Source of the DNA: Bifidobacterium cebidarum
Lineage (GTDB): Bacteria > Actinomycetota > Actinomycetes > Actinomycetales > Bifidobacteriaceae
NCBI RefSeq assembly: GCF_009193305.1
Contig: NZ_WBVS01000007.1
Coordinates: 62,001 to 126,000, forward strand
DNA: 64,000 nucleotides
Direction: 5' to 3'
Below the pieces are notes generated by a model that saw only the letters and a program-made list of their open reading frames with translations, made no database searches and had not been told where the DNA came from. The first letter of the stretch is position 1, and each line of letters starts with the position of its first letter. A program made the translations under genes and the position numbers. Of the stretch, positions 17,459 to 26,218 are shown one piece after another.

Positions 17459-17942
17459 TGGATTCGGCCACCTTTTCCTTCAATTCGTTGCGGTAGTCTT
17501 CGAGCTTTTGCGCCAGCGTCTCGTCGAATGCGGAGAGCATCTGCACGGCGAGCAGGCCGGCGTTCGTCGCACCGGAGTTGCCGACGGCGGTGGTGGCCAC
17601 CGGGATGCCGCCTGGCATCTGCACGATGGAGAGCAGGGAGTCCCAGCCGGAAAGGGCATGGGAGCGTACCGGCACACCGATCACAGGCAGCGTGGTCTGC
17701 GCGGCAATCATGCCTGGCAGATGGGCGGCGCCGCCAGCGCCAGCGATGATGACCTTGAGACCATTCTTGCGAGCGTTGTGGGCGAAGTCCGCCATGAGTT
17801 CCGGCGTGCGGTGCGCTGAGATGACCTGCTTGTGGTAGGCCACACCGAACTGGTCGAGGATGTCGCAGGCGCGCTTCATGGTTTCCCAGTCGCTGGAGGA
17901 GCCCATCACCACGGCGACCTGGGGCTTGGTTTCATTTGCCAT
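17442..17942 (-). CDS. purE: N5-carboxyaminoimidazole ribonucleotide mutase
   Basis: Converts N5-CAIR to CAIR. The 166-aa protein (class I PurE) has [17 protein letters not shown] and [12 protein letters not shown], the three conserved active-site segments. The ATG at 17942 is preferred because AGGGAG lies 9 nt upstream; another ATG two codons earlier sits too close. It is first gene of purE-purK-fur, complementing the purFMD set on the opposite strand. Confidence 0.95.
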   Translation of the reverse strand: MANETKPQVAVVMGSSSDWETMKRACDILDQFGVAYHKQVISAHRTPELMADFAHNARKNGLKVIIAGAGGAAHLPGMIAAQTTLPVIGVPVRSHALSGWDSLLSIVQMPGGIPVATTAVGNSGATNAGLLAVQMLSAFDETLAQKLEDYRNELKEKVAESNAQLV

Positions 17943-18203
17943 TATCATTTACTCCCTAGTTATTGAGAATATGCCCTCACTGTACTCCCCTGTTGCGAAC
18001 TTATACGATCCCGCCACTTCTCCTTCCTTCCGATCCCCTCACCCCTCCTTCCTCACTCCGTTGACGCTCTTTCCTCACCTTCCTTCCTCCTTCCTGCTCC
18101 GTTGACGTTCTTTCCTCCTTCCCTTTCACCCCTGCTTCCTTCATCGAGGATTCTTCCTCACACCACCAATCGTCCTTCTTCACCCCGTCGAGTGTCCTCC
18201 TCA
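17943..18203. other. gene-free pyrimidine-rich stretch
   Basis: The plus strand from about 18014 to 18175 is almost entirely C and T. It contains a 21-bp near-perfect direct repeat (CTCCGTTGACG followed by YTCTTTCCTC) at 18056-18076 and 18097-18117. No convincing coding sequence is present. The purE promoter must lie near 17945-17990. Confidence 0.6.
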
Positions 18204-18373
18204 GCGCAAGAAATTCCGGAAGAGTCCCCCTATCTCCTGAAATCCTTGCAATGAGCACCTCTCAGCGCCAGTTATTCAGGAAATAAAGGCTAACTTCCCG
18301 AATTCCTTGCACTGCGACATCGTCAGTGCAAGGAATTCGGGAGATATGGATTCTGTACCCGAATTTCTTGCGC
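18204..18373. repeat. family A palindromic element, copy 1 (170 bp)
   Basis: Three tandem units begin at 18204, 18265 and 18326, exactly 61 bp apart. The whole element is bounded by perfect 13-bp inverted ends, GCGCAAGAAATTC and GAATTTCTTGCGC. Inside, TCCCGAATTCCTTGCACTG pairs perfectly over 19 bp with the segment beginning CAGTGCAAGG at 18324. A second copy of the same length and layout lies at 19644. There is no obvious target-site duplication. Confidence 0.8.
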
Positions 18374-18571
18374 GGATTGCCATCGCCATAGACGCATCCA
18401 ATTAGTTGTTCCTTCAAAGTCCGTTTTGCAAACGTCAGAAAAAACATCCAATACATAATTCACCAGATTTTTCGGTCCGGCCCAACTATCAGTGTGGATA
18501 ACTCGGCAAGCTCGAACCACATACGTCGATTCAGCTTGCCCAAACCAAGAAAACCGTTTTAGCGTCAAGAT

Positions 18572-19528
18572 ATGAAAACGCACAAAGAAGTGAATGAGCT
18601 ACTGCGAACCGCCGAGCAGGAGCAACGATGCGCCATCGGCGACGGCGGAAAACTGTACCATGCCTTAAGAAGACGAGTCCAATGCGACGAAGTCGTCTCA
18701 CCATATCCGAACATATTTGCCTCGGCTTCGTATTAGGCAATGCTCAATCCTGAACAACAATCCATGCATATGATTCGTGCGCTGTCGAAGCTTCATCCCC
18801 AATGGACATTCACAGGCCTCAGTGCCGCCTGCATCTATCAGTATGAGCACTCCCACGCCTTGCATAACGGAACTGTAAGCATCGCTTCAACCAAAGAATC
18901 CAATAAACACGACAACAAAAACTTGCACCGTATATATGCACATCCAAGTACGAAACGATACCGGTATCGCGGCGTGCCAGTAACCTCTCCGGCTCATACG
19001 CTCATTAATTGCGCCTCTCTGCCATTCGATAAAGCTTTGTCCATCTATGATTCAGCGTTGCGCCGTAACCACACCACTAAGCTTGAGGTCGAAACCATGA
19101 TGATTCAGACCGTTTGCAACGAACAAGCAGTAACGGCTCTCCTTCAACATGCAAATCCCTTACGCGAAAACGGCGGAGAGTCATGGACGTATGTCCACAT
19201 GATGCAACTGGGGTATGCCGAGCCCTTATTCCAAGTCAATTTCGATAATCCAGACAATCCTGGCATCCCTTATCGTGTCGATTTCTGTTGGAAGCTCCAC
19301 GATGGACAAATCATCGTTGTCGAATACGATGGCGTCGCCAAATACAAAGACGCCAGTAATCCCCATAGAGCCAGTCTCAAAGCAAAACTCGAATATGAAA
19401 GGCGACGCGACCAGCACCTCAAGGAAGCAGGAGTGACCAGCATCAATCATCTATTTTATGAGGACGTCGCCGATCTCCAACGTTTGAATATTCTTCTTCG
19501 GGAAGCCAAAGTACCTCAAATTCGATGA
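18572..19528 (+). pseudogene. AbiEi-like/DUF559 protein gene interrupted by an amber codon
   Basis: Reading from ATG 18572, a 54-residue N-terminal part (winged-helix-like, ending VVSPYPNIFASASY) runs into TAG at 18734-18736. The same frame then continues through ATG 18740 to 19528, giving 262 more residues. In relatives a Trp usually follows the Tyr before the (x)LNPEQQ segment, so TGG to TAG is the likely change. The C-terminal part has a Vsr/DUF559 PD-(D/E)XK-like core (RVDFCW, IIVVEYDG, ERRRDQHLKEAG). This family pairs an AbiEi antitoxin-type domain with a nuclease-like domain; its function is poorly defined. Base composition looks more A+T-rich than its neighbours. It may be dead, or a shortened protein may start at 18740. 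Confidence 0.75.
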
Positions 19529-19643
19529 GCCGATATTCGCTATCGTCCAGTTAGCGGCATGCCTGCTAACAGCTGGCGGCCATCCCGTTGGCGCCCATCC
19601 GTCATGACCGAACGCCCATTCCAATGAGTCGACGCCCATCCTT
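19529..19643. other. gene-free spacer before repeat copy 2
   Basis: This stretch has no coding signal. It shows short recurring GCCCAT(C/T)C words (for example near 19586, 19609 and 19633). With the repeat and the following spacer it forms a gene-free run of about 470 bp before the oxidoreductase gene. Confidence 0.4.
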
Positions 19644-19813
19644 GCGCAAGAAATTCCGGCAGAAAACCCATACCTCCAGAATTTCTTGCACTGAGGTACG
19701 CTCAGCACCAAGATTTCGGGATATTAGGGCCGGCTGCCCGAAATCTTTGCACTCAGGAGTTGTCAGTGCAAAGATTTCAGGATGATGCGACTTTCTACCT
19801 GAATTTCTTGCGC
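19644..19813. repeat. family A palindromic element, copy 2 (170 bp)
   Basis: It has the same length and layout as the copy at 18204. Units begin at 19644, 19705 and 19766 (61-bp period), and the 13-bp inverted ends GCGCAAGAAATTC/GAATTTCTTGCGC are identical. The central stem uses different bases from copy 1 (GAAATCTTTGCACT with AGTGCAAAGATTTC), yet remains paired. The two copies lie exactly 1,440 bp apart and bracket the DUF559 gene in the same orientation. Confidence 0.8.
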
Positions 19814-20000
19814 TAGATGGTAGGCGCATGCGAGCGAAAGACGGTAAACGGTCTAACATTACCGACCGGCATCCTGTTCGGCCACGCAATCCGTCGCCGC
19901 ATCTGTCGAGGGCGGCTAGTTCTCGTGATCGCCCTCCTGACTTCGACAAATAGCCGCACCGCACAGCCACTCAGCTAAGGTCTCCCGTCACTCAATGCGC
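19814..20000. other. gene-free spacer with a weak terminator-like hairpin
   Basis: No coding sequence is supported. GAGGGCG at 19908 pairs with CGCCCTC near 19930 and may end the oxidoreductase transcript from the minus strand. The rest is unremarkable. Confidence 0.35.
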
Positions 20001-20993
20001 CTACAGCTCTATCACCACTTTGCCGAATACGTCGCCACTGTTGAGCTTGGCAAACGCCTCGGGCGCGGCGTCAAGCCCAGCGAAGACGCTATCGACTACC
20101 GGATGAATATCGGCATGCTCCACAAAGCGCAACAGGCGGGCGAAGTCTTCGCGCGAACCCATGGTATTGCCTTGCACACGAATGTCTTGGAAGAAAATGC
20201 GCGTCAGTTCGGCACCTGGTTGGTCGCCGGTGGTGGCACCGCAGATGGCGATTGTGCCGCCGGGGCGTACGGATTTGACCGAATGGCTCCACGTGGCCGC
20301 CCCCACGGATTCGATGACCGCATCCACCTTGCGAGGCAAACGCGCTCCGGCCTCGAATGCGGCATCCGCGCCCAACTCCATCGCCTTGGCACGCTTCTCC
20401 TCCGAGCGCGAAGTCACGAACACCTCAAGTCCCGCCGCGTGGGCAAGCTGAATGGCCGCAGTGGAAACGCCACCGCCAGCACCCTGGACCAGCACCGTAT
20501 CGCCGGGCTTGACTCCGGCTGCGTTGAACAGCATCGAATAGGCGGTCAGCCAGCTGGTTCCCAATGCGGCAGTTTCCACAACACTCAGGTTGGACGGTTT
20601 GGCGAACACGTTGACCGAAGGCACCGACGTCTTACTCGCCATGGTGCCCGGGTAGCGTTCGGAAAGAATCGACCGGCGCTCCCCCGGTGCCACACCGTTG
20701 CCATCCGTGCCGACAAAGGTATACAGCACCACCTCGCTGCCTGCTTGAAGCCCATGCTTACCAGGAATGTCTTCATCAAGGATGCCAACGGCATCGGTGC
20801 CCAAAATCATTGGCGTTTGTTCGGCAGCGAGTCCCACACCTCGCAAAGACCACAGATCATGATGATTCACGCTCACAGCGCGCACCGAAATCGTGGACCA
20901 ATAGGGCCGAGATACCGGTTCGAGCTGGTCTCCGACCGCGAGCTCAGCAAGTGGATCGTCATTATTAATGGTGGATGCGTATACGGCCTTCAT
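20001..20993 (-). CDS. MDR-family zinc-independent oxidoreductase (quinone oxidoreductase-like)
   Basis: A 330-aa NADPH-dependent medium-chain dehydrogenase/reductase. The ATG at 20993 is chosen because GGAG lies upstream at good spacing; an in-frame start at 21083 would read through unconserved sequence. The GroES-like N-terminal half is followed by a Rossmann motif (VLVQGAGGGVSTAAIQLA) and NADP-binding features (VTSRSEEKRAKAMELGAD). The cysteine cluster of zinc alcohol dehydrogenases is absent, favouring the quinone reductase/enoyl reductase branch. The substrate is unknown. Its promoter lies close to a family B palindromic element. Confidence 0.82.
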   Translation of the reverse strand: MKAVYASTINNDDPLAELAVGDQLEPVSRPYWSTISVRAVSVNHHDLWSLRGVGLAAEQTPMILGTDAVGILDEDIPGKHGLQAGSEVVLYTFVGTDGNGVAPGERRSILSERYPGTMASKTSVPSVNVFAKPSNLSVVETAALGTSWLTAYSMLFNAAGVKPGDTVLVQGAGGGVSTAAIQLAHAAGLEVFVTSRSEEKRAKAMELGADAAFEAGARLPRKVDAVIESVGAATWSHSVKSVRPGGTIAICGATTGDQPGAELTRIFFQDIRVQGNTMGSREDFARLLRFVEHADIHPVVDSVFAGLDAAPEAFAKLNSGDVFGKVVIEL

Positions 20994-21412
20994 TGGCTTC
21001 GCTCCTTTGTATATGCGTGATATATGACAACAGCTAGCTCTCATTCTTCCATACCGCAACGGTTTGTATGGAAGCACTCGCACGATATCTGCGTTACAAG
21101 GGGTTGATTGACGAAGTTCGGAACATCTATCTGCTGTACAAGGGGTTCCTCACCCGTCGAATCGCATCCATAAACGGCATCGAGCCTACGATATTCCGCC
21201 ATTGTGGAGCATGGTCCACTCGGCAGGCAACCCCTTGTACAGCAGATAGACCTTTCAGAATCATGAAATCAACCCCTCGTAACGCAGATAGCCGCTCATT
21301 TGATGAATATACGGAGATGTTGGGGGTATTGCAGCGTGGCTCGCTTGTCCGGCTACACATGGCACTAGCATGTCGAATTCGGAAAGATTATGAGAAGGGG
21401 AGCAACGAAAGT
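20994..21412. other. gene-free region holding a family B element
   Basis: This 419-bp gap separates the divergent oxidoreductase and DXP-synthase-like genes. Its middle (21086-21290) is the large nested palindrome described separately. An open frame crosses it only because the repeat lacks stops in that frame. Promoters for both genes should lie at the edges. Confidence 0.6.
21086..21290. repeat. family B nested-palindrome element, copy 1 (205 bp)
   Basis: The outer arms at 21086-21109 and 21267-21290 are complementary at 23 of 24 positions (they begin TATCTGCGTTAC). The inner arms at 21126-21147 and 21229-21250 are complementary at 22 of 22 (TCTATCTGCTGTAC with GTACAGCAGATAGA as core). The motif TACAAGGGGTT occurs in both left arms. 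A diverged copy lies at 57452. Confidence 0.8.
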
Positions 21413-23470
21413 ATGAGCGACGCGCTGGGTAAAGAGCTTGATATCGTCGATTCCAACGCTATGAACAGCACTCCGCTCCTGCGCAGTATCACCTCCCCCG
21501 CCGATGTCAAGACACTGCCCTCCTCTCAGCTCAAGGAACTATGCCGCGAGATTCGCATCACACTGCTCAAGTATGGCCACGAACATGGCGGCCATATTGG
21601 TTCCAATCTCGGCATGGTGGAGGCCACGGTGGCTTTGCATCGTGTGTTTGATTCCCCGCATGACCGTATCGTGTTCGACGTCTCTCATCAGAGTTATGTG
21701 CATAAGATGCTGACCGGACGCGCGCTTGCCTACCTAGAACCGGAACATTTCAATGAGGTGACCGGATTCACCAATCCGGACGAAAGCGAACATGATCAGT
21801 TCGTGCTTGGTCATACCGGCACTTCGATCTCATTGGCCTGTGGCATCGCGAAAACTCGTAACGCCGAAACGGCAAGTAACGGCACCAGCGGCATCGGCAA
21901 TGTGGTGGCCGTAATCGGCGATGGGTCGCTCAGCTCCGGCGTGGCCTTCGAAGGTCTCAACAATGCCGCGGAACAAGGCGGCAACCTCATCATCATCTTC
22001 AACGACAATGAGATGTCCATTGCCGGCGACTTTGGCGGTATGTATGGGCCGCTCGCCAAACTGCGCGCATCCGGCGGCACTGCCCAGCCGAATATCTTCA
22101 ACGCGTTCGGTCTGGATTACCGCTACGTCGAGGCCGGCAATGATGTGGATGCTTTGATCGCCGCATTCGAGGAAGTGCGCGACATCAACCATCCTGTGGT
22201 GGTGCACATCCATACCTTGAAGGGCGCTGGATACGAAGGCGAACCCGTCAACGGCAATGCCTCGCGGCCGTTCCAGCACACTTCCACCACGGACGAGGCC
22301 GAAGGCATTGTCTCCACCAACAATGTGCTGCACAGTGAACCGTGGCATTCCGATCATTGCAACCTATCCGACCATGAGCCGCATGAGGGTCAGTGTGAGG
22401 CTTCCCATTGGCAGAATCCGGATGCTTCGCTCGGCAGGCCGGAAGATCCACGTAAGTATTACGGCAAGATGGCTATGGCTGCGCTTGAGCCACGCTTTGC
22501 ATCAGAGCCTGGTTTGGTGGTGATTTCTCCGGCCACTCCCGGCTCCAATGGCATCACGCATGAGTTCCGCGAACGCGCGGGCGCGCACTATGTGGATACC
22601 GGCATTACCGAATCGCATGCCGTGGCGTTTGCGGCAGGCATTGCACGTGCGGGTGGCACTCCGGTGGTTGCGACCACCGCTTCGTTCTTCCAGCGCGCCT
22701 ATGACCAGTTCTTCCAGGAGATGAGCCTCAACCGTTCGCGTGTAACGGTGCTGGATTTCCTGGGCGGGCTTTCCGGTTCGGATAACACCCATTCCGGCGC
22801 TTACGATTTGGCGATGTTCGCCAATATTCCTCAGGTGACGATGCTGGCGCCGACATCCGGCCGTGATTTCTTGGATGATTTGGCATGGGCCACGTTGCCG
22901 GCCGGAGCTGCCGGCGCGCCCGATGGCGCTGTGGTGATTCGCGTACCCGGCGAGGGCATTTTGGCTGCCGAGCGTGATTCGAGCCTGTTGCCGATTACCG
23001 GCAAGCATGGCACGGTTCGCTCCGATTGCACACTTGACGGCATGCTGGCTTGGCGAGTGAACCAACAGGGCTCGCAGGTGGCGCTGCTCGGCTTGGGCAA
23101 TACGTATCCGCTGGCGGAACGTGCCGCGGCAGCGTTGGCCGAACGTCATGGCATTACCGCAACAGTGATTGATCCGAAGCAGTGCACGTCGTTGGATACT
23201 GAGGCGCTCGAATCTTTGCGTAAACGACACCCCTTGATCATCACCCTGGAAGATGGCCAGCTTGAGGGCGGCTGGGGTGAGAAAATCACCGCTTATTACG
23301 CGAATCATTGGCAGCGCAGCGCACAGGATAAGCCCACCGCCCGCAATCCACGTGTGCTGAACTTCGGCGCCACCAAGGAGTTCACCGACCGCGTGCCACT
23401 GGCCGAGCTGAACGACCGTTACGGCTTGACGGTAAACAGCATTATGGCTGCGGTCACTCGCTGTTTTTAA
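21413..23470 (+). CDS. 1-deoxy-D-xylulose-5-phosphate synthase-like transketolase-family enzyme
   Basis: A thiamine-diphosphate enzyme of 685 aa. The ATG at 21413 follows GAAGGGGAG; longer readings run back into the palindromic repeat. The thiamine-binding motif GDGSLSSGVAFEGLNNA to NDNEMS is present. VSHQSYVHKMLTG and GHTGTSISLACG match the DXS N-terminal domain. The pyrimidine-domain glutamate is in DTGITESHAVAFAAG. A linker of about 70 residues (near 272-344) separates the first two domains. DXS makes the first MEP-pathway intermediate from pyruvate and glyceraldehyde-3-phosphate. Divergence from canonical DXS leaves open a paralogous ketolase role. The 3' end overlaps the convergent permease gene by 17 bp. 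Confidence 0.72.
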   Translation: MSDALGKELDIVDSNAMNSTPLLRSITSPADVKTLPSSQLKELCREIRITLLKYGHEHGGHIGSNLGMVEATVALHRVFDSPHDRIVFDVSHQSYVHKMLTGRALAYLEPEHFNEVTGFTNPDESEHDQFVLGHTGTSISLACGIAKTRNAETASNGTSGIGNVVAVIGDGSLSSGVAFEGLNNAAEQGGNLIIIFNDNEMSIAGDFGGMYGPLAKLRASGGTAQPNIFNAFGLDYRYVEAGNDVDALIAAFEEVRDINHPVVVHIHTLKGAGYEGEPVNGNASRPFQHTSTTDEAEGIVSTNNVLHSEPWHSDHCNLSDHEPHEGQCEASHWQNPDASLGRPEDPRKYYGKMAMAALEPRFASEPGLVVISPATPGSNGITHEFRERAGAHYVDTGITESHAVAFAAGIARAGGTPVVATTASFFQRAYDQFFQEMSLNRSRVTVLDFLGGLSGSDNTHSGAYDLAMFANIPQVTMLAPTSGRDFLDDLAWATLPAGAAGAPDGAVVIRVPGEGILAAERDSSLLPITGKHGTVRSDCTLDGMLAWRVNQQGSQVALLGLGNTYPLAERAAAALAERHGITATVIDPKQCTSLDTEALESLRKRHPLIITLEDGQLEGGWGEKITAYYANHWQRSAQDKPTARNPRVLNFGATKEFTDRVPLAELNDRYGLTVNSIMAAVTRCF

Positions 23471-24977
23471 TGGCGTCGAGCGCCGGAATCTTCACGGCCT
23501 TGTTGGCCGGCCCGAAGCCGAACAACAGACCGATCAGCGTGGCGAACAGGATGGCAAACAAATACAACCACCACGGAATCACCGAGTAGCGCGTCACATC
23601 ATCGCCACCGGCTATTGCATGCCACAACATCGTCCATACGGAGTCACCGGAACCAGAACCATCACCGCCTGAACCGGATGACATACTGCCGCCAAGATAT
23701 GACATGCCAGCTATGTTGATGCCCAGCGAAAGCATCGCGCTGATCGCGCAGCCGATCAGTCCGCCCAGGAAACCAATCGCCCCGGCTTCGGTCAGGAACA
23801 TCACGCGAATATCACGCACGTAGCAGCCGAGCGCCTTCATAATGCCGATTTCGCGCGTGCGCTCGGTTACGGACATCACCATCGTATTGGCGATGCCGAT
23901 AGCCGCCACCAAAAGCGACACTGCACCAATGCCGCCCAGAATCAGCTGGATCGCACGGGATTGCTCTTCCAGCGACTTGCGCATGTCCTCATAGGACGAG
24001 GTTTCATAACCGAGCGCCTTGATCTGCGATTCGACTTCCGGCACCGAGGCCATGTCTTGCGCCTTGACCAGCACCTGATCGTAATTCGTGGTTCGTTGCT
24101 TCGCCGCAGACGGATCAACTTTGGCGATGAGTTCCTTCAGCGATTTCAAATCCATGACGATGCCGTCTGAGGTGGCGAAGCCCTTGTTGTAGTCGGAGAC
24201 TGTCACGCCCGTGATGCGCATATCGGCGGTGACGTTCTGCGATTCGCCGGCACCGCCCACCGAACCGCCGCCAGAGCCAGTACCGTACAGGTTCTGCGTA
24301 TACGGGTCGCCTTGATAGTTCGCACCAGTGGTCAAGGTGAGCTGCGCGCCAACAGGCCTGAAGTATGAGTCCTCGTCCGGCTCGCATTGGGCGGTGTCAT
24401 CGTTCCACACGCAGCCGTCGCCACGCGAAGAGCTACGCATCTCACCGTTTTTCAACGTATCCATGAAATCGTAGGCCAACCATTCGCCGGCGAGCACCTC
24501 GCCTTCGCGCATCGGCAGCGCACCGTCTTTGAGTTTGAAACCCATCTGGTCGAACTGCGACATATCGATGCCCATAATCTGCACATAGTCGTACAGGTAT
24601 CGTCCGCCGGCACCGGTTCTGACGCTGGAATTGTAGTTGTAGTTCATCACCGGGGTCACGCCGGAGACGCCCGGCATAGCGCGGAATGATTCCACTGATT
24701 CGTCAGTAAGCTTCACATCAGAGGAAGCAGACGAGGATGACGCGCCGCTGCCCATCATCATGCCACCGTAGCCACCGCTGGTGTATACGGTCACGATGGA
24801 CAGGTCGCCCATGGATTTGAGCATTTTCTCGTTCTGCTCGTTGATGCCTTGGCCGAGGGAGATCATGAGCACGATGGAGCAGCAGCCCACAATCACACCG
24901 AGTACGGTCAAGATTGTGCGGGATTTGCGCCGCCATAGGTTCTGGCGGCAGAGTCTTAAGATGTCGCCGAATCGCAT
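23454..24977 (-). CDS. MacB/FtsX-type ABC transporter permease
   Basis: A 507-aa membrane protein. One N-terminal helix (about 20-42, in RTILTVLGVIVGCCSIVLMISLG) is followed by an extracellular MacB-like periplasmic-core domain (45-340) rich in Gly/Ser. Three C-terminal helices form the FtsX domain (about 345-500, including TVMS-type TERTREIGIMKALG). Such permeases, with the ATPase encoded two genes upstream, use mechanotransmission to export peptides, lipids or antibiotics. The substrate is unknown. It belongs to the ATPase, surface-protein, permease operon on the minus strand. Confidence 0.88.
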   Translation of the reverse strand: MRFGDILRLCRQNLWRRKSRTILTVLGVIVGCCSIVLMISLGQGINEQNEKMLKSMGDLSIVTVYTSGGYGGMMMGSGASSSSASSDVKLTDESVESFRAMPGVSGVTPVMNYNYNSSVRTGAGGRYLYDYVQIMGIDMSQFDQMGFKLKDGALPMREGEVLAGEWLAYDFMDTLKNGEMRSSSRGDGCVWNDDTAQCEPDEDSYFRPVGAQLTLTTGANYQGDPYTQNLYGTGSGGGSVGGAGESQNVTADMRITGVTVSDYNKGFATSDGIVMDLKSLKELIAKVDPSAAKQRTTNYDQVLVKAQDMASVPEVESQIKALGYETSSYEDMRKSLEEQSRAIQLILGGIGAVSLLVAAIGIANTMVMSVTERTREIGIMKALGCYVRDIRVMFLTEAGAIGFLGGLIGCAISAMLSLGINIAGMSYLGGSMSSGSGGDGSGSGDSVWTMLWHAIAGGDDVTRYSVIPWWLYLFAILFATLIGLLFGFGPANKAVKIPALDAIKNSE

Positions 24978-24988
24978 GATCGGCTCCC

Positions 24989-26218
24989 CTACTTGTGGTG
25001 AGACGCGGAATCAGCGGCAGTCGGAGCCGGCGAATCGGCCGCGGCGATTGGCCCGAGTACGGTGGTCGGAGAGGAATCATTTGGCGATGCAGCGGCGGCA
25101 TCACCCTTATTCGCTGCGCCTTCCGCCCAGTCGTCCCATTCCTCGTCGATCTTGCTCTTCGCCTTTTTCCTGCGATGGCGGCGCACGAGCAGCACAATCA
25201 CTACGATGAGCACAACCACGGCCACGCCACCTGCCACCCATGCCCACACAGGAACTACCGGGCCAGCCGGCTCCACAACCATGTCATCCGTAGCAGTGCC
25301 GTCCATCACCGGAGCATCTTCCACGTTGACTTTGACCGGGAATTCCTTGGTTTTACTTTGCCCATCGGAATCCTCATAGGTGACCTTGACGGTGGCGCTG
25401 AGCTCTCCGGCGGCCTGCGGCGTGAATGCGTAGCCGATGGAGCCGGTGGCACCGGATGCCACATTGCCGACGTATTGGTTCTTCATCGTGGCGTCGAAGC
25501 CTTCGCCCTCCATAGTGGCTTCCACGTTGGAGATATCGCCCTTGCCTTTGTTCACGTATTCCATCGTGATGGTGGTTTCCTGCCCGGCGATGGACTGGTC
25601 GGGAAGCACCGGATTGCTTACCTCGAATCGGTCGGGCTGGCTGATCGGAACGGAGATCTTGATGTCGGATTGTGTGGAGGAACGAGAACCGGAGTCAAGG
25701 TACTCGTACTTGAAGCTGATGCTCACCGGCTGCGCACCGCTTTTCGCGGAGGAGAGCGCCTGCATCGGCACGGTTTGGGTCAGTGAATAGCCGGCCCACA
25801 ACGCATCCACGTAGAAGGTGTTCGTGCCGCCTGCGATGGCGAAGCTTTCGCCGCCGTCCACGGTGACCACCATGTTGGTCACCGCCACCTGGCCTTTGTT
25901 TTGGAAGGTGAATGCCAGATCGAATTTGGCGCCGGCGGCCACGGAATCGCCGCCATAGGTGAAGTTGGTGACGATGATGTTCGGCACCGGGCCGGCGATG
26001 GGAGCGGCTACCGCGCTGCTGCTTGAGGGATCGTCGCCTTCAACGGCGAATGCATGGGTTGGAACGAAAGCGAATGAGCATAGGAACGCGATAGGCACTA
26101 GCATGGCGAGCGCGGCCGTGCACATGCGGCGTACGGCCGATACCATAGCTGATTCCGTCATGGATTGTGCGGCAAGGTGGCCTGCGTGGGTGCCGGATTG
26201 GTTGGTGTGGATGTTCAT
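24989..26218 (-). CDS. membrane-anchored extracellular protein with CARDB-like repeats
   Basis: A 409-aa protein. A hydrophobic export signal lies at about 33-55 (ALAMLVPIAFLCSFAF), and the true start could be later than the annotated ATG. Two or three beta-sandwich repeats follow (about 75-310, with NIIVTNFTYGGDSVAAG and DRFEVSNPVLPDQSIAGQET), like CARDB/S-layer-type domains. A C-terminal helix (about 333-353, VWAWVAGGVAVVVLIVVIVL) precedes a basic stop-transfer and an acidic cytoplasmic tail. It sits between the ATPase (4-bp overlap) and the permease (11-bp gap), so it is probably the extracytoplasmic partner of the exporter, in the position of a MacA-like adaptor without homology to MacA. 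Confidence 0.8.
   Translation of the reverse strand: MNIHTNQSGTHAGHLAAQSMTESAMVSAVRRMCTAALAMLVPIAFLCSFAFVPTHAFAVEGDDPSSSSAVAAPIAGPVPNIIVTNFTYGGDSVAAGAKFDLAFTFQNKGQVAVTNMVVTVDGGESFAIAGGTNTFYVDALWAGYSLTQTVPMQALSSAKSGAQPVSISFKYEYLDSGSRSSTQSDIKISVPISQPDRFEVSNPVLPDQSIAGQETTITMEYVNKGKGDISNVEATMEGEGFDATMKNQYVGNVASGATGSIGYAFTPQAAGELSATVKVTYEDSDGQSKTKEFPVKVNVEDAPVMDGTATDDMVVEPAGPVVPVWAWVAGGVAVVVLIVVIVLLVRRHRRKKAKSKIDEEWDDWAEGAANKGDAAAASPNDSSPTTVLGPIAAADSPAPTAADSASHHK

Noticed and set aside
18204-18373. CRISPR-like array because of regular 61-bp spacing.
   Set aside because: There are only three units, repeats are imperfect palindromes without constant repeat or unique spacers, and no cas gene is in the window.
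18194-18383. Target-site duplications proving transposition of the 170-bp elements.
   Set aside because: Bases flanking both copies (CTCA/GGAT and CCTT/TAGA) do not match, so insertion by a standard transposase is not supported.
19995-21020. A 341-codon plus-strand frame opposite the MDR oxidoreductase.
   Set aside because: The minus-strand frame has an intact Rossmann motif and family-wide similarity; the plus frame shows none.
21068-21412. A longer DXS-like protein starting near 21068.
   Set aside because: The extra 115 residues are translated repeat sequence. The ATG at 21413 has a good ribosome site and begins before the conserved domain.
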